Assembly: GCF_000003605.2 (NCBI RefSeq)
Contig: NW_003106596.1
Span: 139,236-161,007 of the forward strand
Length of the DNA stretch: 21,772 nt
Source of the DNA: Saccoglossus kowalevskii
Taxonomy: Eukaryota; Hemichordata; Enteropneusta; Harrimaniidae
Direction of reading: 5' to 3'
The notes below the pieces were generated by a model. That model did not search any database, was not told the DNA's origin, and worked only from the letters and a program-made list of their open reading frames with translations. Position 1 is the first letter of the stretch; every line of letters starts with the position of its first letter. Below are positions 19,201 to 21,772 of this stretch, one piece after another. The position numbers were made by a program, and so were the translations under genes.

Positions 19201-20959
19201 GAACACGCCATCATTATCCGCCATTTTGTCGTCTTTGCTTGTAGTTGGTTGTTATACAACAACTAAGGTTATCCTATAACATAAGCTCTTGGGTCTGTCA
19301 AGCGCTTTAGCGAGCACGTCATGCACGGAATTGGAACGAGCCCGCCACGTTACCGACGTAACCGAACAACTCACCCGCGCTCGAAACCAGATCTAACATC
19401 GTCTCTTCTCTTACAGGCTGTTGGCATGTCTATTGAATTCATCTCTCATATCACTCGATATTTCGCTTTCTGCACGGAGAAGACCAGGGTTAAGAGAGCA
19501 GAGAAAGCTCTGGCACACATGGGTAGCTCGGTAAGATTGAATGCTTTTGTAGTTCTACATTCTGAGGTAGAAGCCTTCTCGTTGTTAGCTGGTTGGTCAT
19601 AAATCTCAGTGATTTAATATATACACACATGGTAATATCAAACATCACTGGGCCGTGTGATGTAGTACTGTAGATAATTAGCTAAGTGTTATTTCTAAAA
19701 CAGTTCAATAGAACACAATGTTAAAGAACTTTTCAAAACACAGATTTTTAAAATAATTCAGGTTTAACAACATTTTGAGATATGGTATTATGTCTTATAA
19801 AACCATCATAGTGAGGATGTTCTAATAATGGCAAAATGGCCATCATTTACTCAAATATAACAACTTTTTTTTTAAAAAATAGACCAGTCATTCAAAACAT
19901 GTTTTAAGTCAGCATATATATTTAATTGTATAATGTACAAATTATGGATATTTTCCTTTAGGGTTAGGGTTCGACCTTAATATGACTTACGTTGCATGAA
20001 TATAGATGGGTATAGTTTACATCAGTTGCGAGTAGTCATGTGATAATATGTTAATATGTTTAATTCTCCAGATTCTCAGTGGTGTTGCACTCACCAATTT
20101 AGTCGGTACTATACCATTGGCATTTGCTAACTCCCAGTTGTTCGTGGTGTTCTACTTCCGAATGTTTCTGTTGATAACGATACTCGGTTGCGCACACGGT
20201 ATCATATTCCAGCCCGTTCTGCTCATTTATTTGGGTAAGTCATTAGCGACGAATTGCGATGACATGATTTCAAAATGTTGTACACTGGTATTGACTTTAT
20301 ATTGTGTTGACACTGTTGTATCTGCTTTACAGTAATTACCTGGGGCGATGCAGTCACGAAGACCTGATTTATTTATACCGTGACGTCACACTAAATCCTC
20401 TAAAGCGGGGGAGTCGTCACCTACGCATGCGTCAGGTGGTCATAGCGTGACATTGTTTACAAACAAGCGTCTACCCATGAGCCTTTGCGTTCTTGGCGTG
20501 TGTTGTTTTCATCGCTTGGGACTCAAATCCCGCGCGTGCACATAAAGTCTTATAATTCTGAATTAAATAATTCTAGCTGTAATTGTATATAAAAGTTACC
20601 CATTTACAAACTAGTGGGGGAAAATTGTAGATTAAAAAGGGAAAATATGAAAAGGAAGAAAGGGAAGAACAATCAAAAAATGAAAATGACTATAGTGTAA
20701 AACAAAGGGAATGTAGTTAAATAAGAACATCGCGACTACACAATTTACACATCCCTGTTTAAAATTTTTTTACTCCTTGAATAATTTTGACACCAGTTGT
20801 CACGTGTTGTTCTCCATAGGTCCAAAGGTAAACAAAGCAAAACTTTTTAACGAAAATCAGAAGTTTGGCGATGCTGATATTGACAAGGTCAAGGACAACA
20901 TAGTGATGTATGAAAACACTGCACCGATCTACAGTAAGAATTTAAATTTGAAATATTAA
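5978..20959 (+). CDS. NPC1: NPC1-type lysosomal cholesterol transporter (5'-partial, 19 exons)
   Basis: Joined exons give 1,317 codons plus TAA, without the signal-peptide exon; human NPC1 is 1,278 residues. NPC1 is a polytopic RND-superfamily protein of late endosomes and lysosomes. It takes cholesterol from NPC2 onto its N-terminal domain and exports it through the membrane. Recognition is by colinear similarity along the whole length: CIWYGECG and CSCQDC in the N-terminal domain, HFLYC and [12 protein letters not shown] in lumenal domain 2, RSIEDEL at the start of the sterol-sensing domain, GAPVYFV, ICGGAGC and SWIDDHLDW in lumenal domain 3, and VEDS, SLVNLV, AHMGSS and YFRMFL at the C-terminus. 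Residue numbers in all entries count from the first codon at 5978. Every intron is GT-AG and every junction keeps frame. I cannot tell whether this genome has a second NPC1-like paralogue, as insects do. Vertebrate NPC1L1 is a less likely label for an invertebrate. Confidence 0.97.
7277..7606 (+). other. NPC1 intron, 330 bp
   Basis: GTAATA...TTTCAG intron, phase 0. The upstream reading frame stays open for a further 31 codons past the donor before TAG, but that extension has no NPC1 similarity. Nothing else was seen in it. Confidence 0.85.
7607..7842 (+). CDS. NPC1: NPC1 exon: middle lumenal domain
   Basis: Residues 434-512, opening with [13 protein letters not shown] after acceptor tctttcag. 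It contains ICYKPL, the counterpart of human ICLAPL, and the HFLYCV block conserved in lumenal domain 2. The donor is GTAAA|gtgagt, phase 2. The frame would hit a stop just inside the next intron, so the splice is required. Confidence 0.95.
8023..8123 (+). CDS. NPC1: NPC1 exon: lumenal domain 2, PCLAEYGGP segment
   Basis: Residues 512-545. The acceptor is tgtcttag; its first base C completes the AAC codon begun in the previous exon. [12 protein letters not shown] and GGYD align with PCLGTFGGPVFP and GGYDD of vertebrate NPC1. The donor is GACG|gtaaat, phase 1. Confidence 0.94.
8218..8381 (+). CDS. NPC1: NPC1 exon: end of lumenal domain 2
   Basis: Residues 546-600. It begins with AC after acceptor atttcag, completing [17 protein letters not shown] is nearly identical to the family consensus; the remainder (WEGAFLEVV...FSLSYFAE) leads to the junction before the sterol-sensing domain. 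This stretch is too short for a standalone open frame of 60 codons and was found by following the splice frame. The donor is GCAGAG|gtgaga, phase 0. Confidence 0.94.
8592..8720 (+). CDS. NPC1: NPC1 exon: start of sterol-sensing domain
   Basis: Residues 601-643. [17 protein letters not shown] precedes a hydrophobic helix ([16 protein letters not shown]), the first helix of the sterol-sensing domain shared with SCAP, HMG-CoA reductase and Patched. The acceptor tttttttctag has a strong pyrimidine tract. The donor is TTACTG|gtaaga, phase 0. Confidence 0.94.
8888..9070 (+). CDS. NPC1: NPC1 exon: sterol-sensing domain core
   Basis: Residues 644-704. [15 protein letters not shown] opens the exon, followed by GYIG, the VVPF proline (aligned with human Pro691 by local spacing) and VGADMMF. 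The aspartate at residue 694 (9038-9040) aligns with human Asp700. The asparagine that follows it in the vertebrate GVDNIF motif is methionine here. Two membrane helices are evident. The donor is TACCAG|gtatgc, phase 0. Confidence 0.95.
9071..10626 (+). other. NPC1 intron, 1,556 bp
   Basis: GTATGC...TTTCAG intron splitting the sterol-sensing domain. It contains the MITE at 9594-9739. Nothing else recognisable was found; the open frames here carry no domain. Confidence 0.85.
9594..9739. mobile_element. MITE family A, complete 146-bp copy
   Basis: The terminal inverted repeats are about 27 bp. The left end contains GGGTCGTCACCTGCGCATGCG and the right end is its near-complement, with a single C/T change in the inner 20 bp and several changes in the outermost G-rich bases. 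TTTAA flanks both sides (9589-9593 and 9740-9744), a likely target duplication; TTAA alone would suit piggyBac-like transposition. The element is too short to encode a transposase. Two other partial copies lie at 1209-1279 and 20402-20540. Confidence 0.85.
10627..10741 (+). CDS. NPC1: NPC1 exon: sterol-sensing domain, APSM segment
   Basis: Residues 705-742. [19 protein letters not shown] aligns with the cytosolic loop of human NPC1. [18 protein letters not shown] matches APSMFLSSFSETVAFFLG of the next helix. The acceptor is ccattttcag and the donor TTAG|gtaagt, phase 1. Confidence 0.95.
10935..11062 (+). CDS. NPC1: NPC1 exon: end of sterol-sensing domain
   Basis: Residues 743-785. [20 protein letters not shown] aligns closely with [20 protein letters not shown] of human NPC1. 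The last sterol-sensing helix ends in LDLRRQD. The donor GAC|gtgagt is followed directly by a repeat-filled intron. Confidence 0.95.
11075..11520 (+). repeat. TATCC/CCATC-type minisatellite
   Basis: Degenerate repeats of about 5 bp (TATCC, CCATC, CCTAC) run along this intron. They are most regular at 11414-11450 as repeated CCCAT and at 11452-11480 as repeated TATCC. The plus strand is strongly pyrimidine-biased. The array is interrupted by the N block. The left part is more diverged, with interspersed CTTACC and CACCC variants, consistent with an older, decaying array edge. Confidence 0.85.
11364..11413. other. Assembly gap of 50 N
   Basis: Exactly 50 ambiguous bases inside the minisatellite. 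The round number suggests a placeholder, so the real array may be longer or shorter. Confidence 0.97.
11610..11747 (+). CDS. NPC1: NPC1 exon: cytosolic loop before lumenal domain 3
   Basis: Residues 786-831. [16 protein letters not shown] aligns with the NRLDIFCC cytosolic segment. A lysine-rich stretch and [19 protein letters not shown] follow, matching the [20 protein letters not shown] segment. The acceptor is ttcttccag and the donor ATC|gtgagt, phase 0. Confidence 0.93.
11944..12033 (+). CDS. NPC1: NPC1 exon: membrane helix entering lumenal domain 3
   Basis: Residues 832-861, a 90-bp exon. The hydrophobic run [14 protein letters not shown] is followed by [13 protein letters not shown], matching VDIGLDQSLSMPD of the family. 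It is too short to stand out as an open frame and was located by homology and splice phase. The acceptor is ttttgcag and the donor TCG|gtgagt, phase 0. Confidence 0.93.
12034..12853 (+). other. NPC1 intron, 820 bp
   Basis: GTGAGT...TTCCAG intron. A short pyrimidine tract of TTC and TTA units lies at about 12181-12212. Nothing else was recognised. Confidence 0.8.
12854..13044 (+). CDS. NPC1: NPC1 exon: lumenal domain 3, first part
   Basis: Residues 862-925. [20 protein letters not shown] aligns with the SYMVDYFKSISQYLHAGPP region. [16 protein letters not shown] keeps the paired cysteines of the C-terminal lumenal domain. The acceptor is ttattccag. The donor is GAATA|gtacgt, phase 2; reading on would give an immediate TAG stop. 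Confidence 0.95.
13045..14054 (+). other. NPC1 intron, 1,010 bp
   Basis: GTACGT...TTACAG intron with no recognisable gene or element. A short CCGGGAA/TTCCCGG inverted repeat occurs near 13485-13502. Confidence 0.8.
14055..14185 (+). CDS. NPC1: NPC1 exon: lumenal domain 3, SWIDDHLDW segment
   Basis: Residues 925-968. The first base T completes TAT, then [20 protein letters not shown] aligns with human [20 protein letters not shown]. CC and FC cysteines follow. The acceptor is tattacag and the donor GATG|gtatgt, phase 1. The 2.8-kb intron that follows contains a LINE remnant. Confidence 0.95.
14380..15890 (-). mobile_element. Decayed non-LTR retrotransposon (LINE), internally deleted
   Basis: Read on the minus strand, pieces of a LINE polyprotein appear in order. 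NIQGLRS (near 15660-15680) and [10 protein letters not shown] with ECIAL resemble the start of an APE-type endonuclease. [14 protein letters not shown] (about 15256-15303) and LSDHN (15052-15063) are its GDFN and SDH catalytic motifs. After a gap with no reverse-transcriptase palm come [10 protein letters not shown] (near 14770), [14 protein letters not shown] and GPRLFN (14555-14572), typical of the region after the RT in Jockey/CR1-like LINEs. Stops and frameshifts separate the pieces, so it is dead. The missing palm implies an internal deletion. The clade assignment is tentative. Confidence 0.8.
16856..16885. repeat. AT-rich ATAAT tract
   Basis: TATAATATAATATAATAATAT-type simple repeat about 140 bp upstream of an NPC1 acceptor. 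Confidence 0.7.
17024..17222 (+). CDS. NPC1: NPC1 exon: lumenal domain 3, CKPCLDL segment
   Basis: Residues 969-1034. After acceptor tttatgaag the bases AC complete GAC. CKPCLDL aligns with the CVRCRPL cysteine pair of vertebrates. [18 protein letters not shown] and CQKG match the FMRFLPMFLSDNP...CGKGG segment. A second in-frame AG lies 6 nt downstream (acceptor ending at 17029), which would drop Asp-Pro. The donor is GG|gtgagt, phase 2. Confidence 0.93.
17488..17546 (+). CDS. NPC1: NPC1 exon: lumenal domain 3, [10 protein letters not shown] microexon
   Basis: Residues 1035-1054, only 59 bp. [16 protein letters not shown] matches GGHAAYSSAVNILLG. The acceptor is atttacag, with T completing the GGT codon. 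The donor is TGGG|gtaggc, phase 1. It was found purely by protein similarity and phase. Confidence 0.92.
17775..17916 (+). CDS. NPC1: NPC1 exon: lumenal domain 3, FMTFHTV segment
   Basis: Residues 1055-1101. [17 protein letters not shown] aligns with ATYFMTYHTVLQTSADF. NITLSLN and YVFPYS follow, matching the VFPYSVFY block before the next membrane bundle. The acceptor is ttttgcag. The donor AG|gttggt, phase 2, is a weak match to consensus, but the phase and the next exon support it. Confidence 0.92.
18156..18387 (+). CDS. NPC1: NPC1 exon: C-terminal membrane bundle
   Basis: Residues 1102-1179. [19 protein letters not shown] matches SVFYVFYEQYLTIIDDTIF. Two hydrophobic helices at about 1120-1164 follow, then [16 protein letters not shown], matching LWGISLNAVSLVNLVM. 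The acceptor is gttttcag and the donor CTG|gtgagt, phase 0. Confidence 0.95.
18604..18815. repeat. Tandem duplication, copy 1 (212 bp)
   Basis: Starts GACATTTGTATCACTTCATT and ends ATTACAACTTGCTG. It is directly followed by copy 2. The only internal difference I see is two extra bases (GATATGCGGTGG against GATATGGTGG). Confidence 0.93.
18816..19024. repeat. Tandem duplication, copy 2 (209 bp)
   Basis: Head-to-tail repeat of 18604-18815, apparently identical except for a 2-bp indel in the GGTGGTGG tract and the last base. The low divergence suggests a recent event or ongoing array turnover; an assembly artefact is also possible. Confidence 0.93.
19417..19530 (+). CDS. NPC1: NPC1 exon: [13 protein letters not shown] segment
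   Basis: Residues 1180-1217. [18 protein letters not shown] aligns with SCGISVEFCSHITRAFTV, and [15 protein letters not shown] with [20 protein letters not shown] at this place is a conserved RND-type membrane motif also seen in Patched and Dispatched. The acceptor is ctcttacag and the donor TCG|gtaaga, phase 0. Confidence 0.95.
19531..20071 (+). other. NPC1 intron, 541 bp
   Basis: GTAAGA...CTCCAG intron, AT-rich, with nothing recognised except two TTAGGG-like units near 19958-19971. Confidence 0.8.
20072..20234 (+). CDS. NPC1: NPC1 exon: last membrane helices
   Basis: Residues 1218-1271. [20 protein letters not shown] matches [39 protein letters not shown] and PVLL.Y.G follow as in the family. 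The acceptor is attctccag and the donor TTGG|gtaagt, phase 1. Confidence 0.95.
20235..20819 (+). other. NPC1 intron, 585 bp
   Basis: GTAAGT...CCATAG last intron. It contains a right-truncated MITE family A copy at 20402-20540; the remainder is A-rich and featureless. Confidence 0.85.
20402..20540. mobile_element. MITE family A, right-truncated copy
   Basis: Starts AAAGCGGGGGAGTCGTCACC, followed by CATTGTTTACAAACAAGCGT and CTACCCATGAGCC, matching 9594-9739 almost base for base through CCCGCGCGTGC. The right terminal repeat then breaks off into unrelated CATAAAG. It lies in the same orientation as the other two copies. Confidence 0.82.
20820..20959 (+). CDS. NPC1: NPC1 terminal exon: cytosolic tail and stop
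   Basis: Residues 1272-1317, then TAA at 20957-20959. GPKVNKAKL aligns with GPSVNKAKS at the start of the vertebrate tail. Beyond it the sequence is unrelated and charged ([18 protein letters not shown]) and ends in SKNLNLKY, without the C-terminal LLNF dileucine signal of human NPC1. A donor-like ACA|GTAAGA sits at 20934, so a further alternative exon is possible. The acceptor is tctccatag. Confidence 0.88.
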
Positions 20960-21045
20960 CATATATCTTTTATTGTTGTTTGATAATGTGTGTTGTTAAG
21001 ACATCAATACGCATGTGCAAAATAAATCATGCGCATGCGTATTAG
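20960..21045 (+). other. NPC1: Probable 3' UTR of NPC1
   Basis: The sequence after the TAA contains a first AATAAA at 21021-21026, about 60 bp past the stop. Further AATAAA sites lie at 21363-21368 and 21406-21411. The cleavage position cannot be fixed from sequence alone. Confidence 0.55.
21006..21043 (+). promoter_or_regulatory. Hairpin with AATAAA in its loop
   Basis: AATACGCATGTGCA (21006-21019) and TGCGCATGCGTATT (21030-21043) pair over 14 bp with a single G-U in RNA. The 10-nt loop holds AATAAA at 21021-21026. It lies just past the NPC1 stop, so it could affect 3'-end processing, or it may be a remnant of an inverted-repeat element. Confidence 0.6.
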
Positions 21046-21479
21046 AGACTGTCAGTGTTTAACGGATTAGATACTTGATTAGTTGTGTGTTAAAAGAACA
21101 AGCTTTTTCCTTCATGATAGATCATAATCAATGTGTTCATCAACATAAAGTACCAAACACAATTAGTTAAAGAAACAAGTTCGCGTCAATTCTGTTTGCG
21201 TGTTGTTATGAAATGTGTATTTCAGGTAATTTTAATAACTATATTCTGCAATGGTATGTGAAACGCATTCATGAACGCAGTAATCATTTAGTTGCGCCCT
21301 CTAGCGACGAAGCGATCAAGTGACGTCGAAATGACGTAGATGGGTGTATGCAAGGTATTTAAAATAAACAACTATATGTAGTTGTTCGCTATTCACAGCA
21401 TTGCAAATAAAAAAAAACAATATTTGTTATAATTGCTGTTGGATGACCGCAGTTCGAAACACTATTGGCACTGCGAACA

Positions 21480-21653
21480 GATCACTTTCCCGGAAGATTT
21501 CGGTGCAGATATACGCCTCACTTGTCATGGCGAAAAATAAAAACATGTCAGTTCGGTCGATTGGTACACCCAGAAGAACAATATCGCGCGTACATGTTTA
21601 CGTTACATCCATGCGTGTGAAACGGCGTATCTTCGACTTCCGGGAAAGTGATC
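21480..21653. mobile_element. Small inverted-repeat element (MITE family B), 174 bp
   Basis: GATCACTTTCCCGGAAG at 21480-21496 is the exact reverse complement of 21637-21653. Inside the ends a second imperfect match (AGATATACGCC against AGATACGCC in complement) extends the terminal repeats. The interior has no transposase. Flanks AACA and AATA do not give a clear target duplication. It is unrelated in sequence to family A. Confidence 0.78.
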
Positions 21654-21703
21654 AATAAACTCGTTTGCGTCACAAGGTTCTCTGTCGCAGAAGGGCATGA
21701 CTT

Positions 21704-21772
<69 letters not shown>
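21704..21772. repeat. TAA microsatellite running off the window end
   Basis: More than 20 TAA/AAT units, with one phase break near 21737 where a single A is added or a unit is short. The array continues to the last base, so its full length is unknown. Confidence 0.95.

Larger units (their letters stand above)
18388..19416 (+). other. NPC1 intron, 1,029 bp
   Basis: GTGAGT...CTTACAG intron. It contains the 210-bp tandem duplication at 18604-19024; the rest shows no recognisable feature. Several open frames run through the duplication but have no NPC1 or other domain. Confidence 0.85.

Noticed and set aside
19957-19971. Telomere-like TTTAGGGTTAGGGTT
   Set aside because: Only about two TTAGGG units, too short to call an interstitial telomeric array.

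Overview
This is animal genomic DNA, AT-rich with long non-coding stretches. It holds most of one intron-rich gene on the plus strand: an orthologue of the lysosomal cholesterol transporter NPC1 (Niemann-Pick C1). Nineteen coding exons joined by GT-AG introns run from 5978 to 20959. Their junction phases agree at every step, and together they give 1,317 codons plus a TAA stop. The first coding exon, which should carry the start codon and signal peptide, was not found. The exon at 5978 opens at a splice acceptor whose TAG would be an in-frame stop, so the start must lie upstream, inside or outside the window. The organism looks like a non-vertebrate metazoan, judged from the AT-rich genome, mostly short introns, the decayed non-LTR retrotransposon and a tRNA-derived SINE. 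I cannot name the phylum. A block of 50 N (11364-11413) marks a draft assembly gap.

Layout. 1-5977 is non-coding (5' flank or intron 1). It holds a truncated MITE copy (1209-1279), a CpG-rich block with decayed short repeats (about 2690-3030), and a complete tRNA-derived SINE on the minus strand (4127-4571) with 13-bp target-site duplications. 5978-7276 is one unusually large exon encoding the sterol-binding N-terminal domain, the first membrane segment and the start of the second lumenal domain. 7607-8381 completes that lumenal domain. 8592-11062 encodes the sterol-sensing domain. 11610-12033 covers the cytosolic loop and the next membrane helix. 12854-17916 encodes the cysteine-rich third lumenal domain, interrupted by a 2.8-kb intron that contains a decayed antisense LINE. 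18156-20959 encodes the C-terminal membrane bundle and cytosolic tail.

The introns carry most of the accessory content: a 146-bp MITE with terminal inverted repeats (9594-9739) and a second partial copy (20402-20540), a TATCC-type minisatellite broken by the assembly gap, and a near-identical 210-bp tandem duplication (18604-19024). Downstream of the stop are a 14-bp hairpin with AATAAA in its loop, a different small inverted-repeat element with perfect 17-bp ends (21480-21653), and a TAA microsatellite running off the window end.

I found no unknown multi-gene system. The points most worth checking are the C-terminal tail, which lacks an obvious dileucine lysosomal signal, the hairpin-presented polyadenylation signal, the substitutions in the sterol-sensing domain, and the MITE family.
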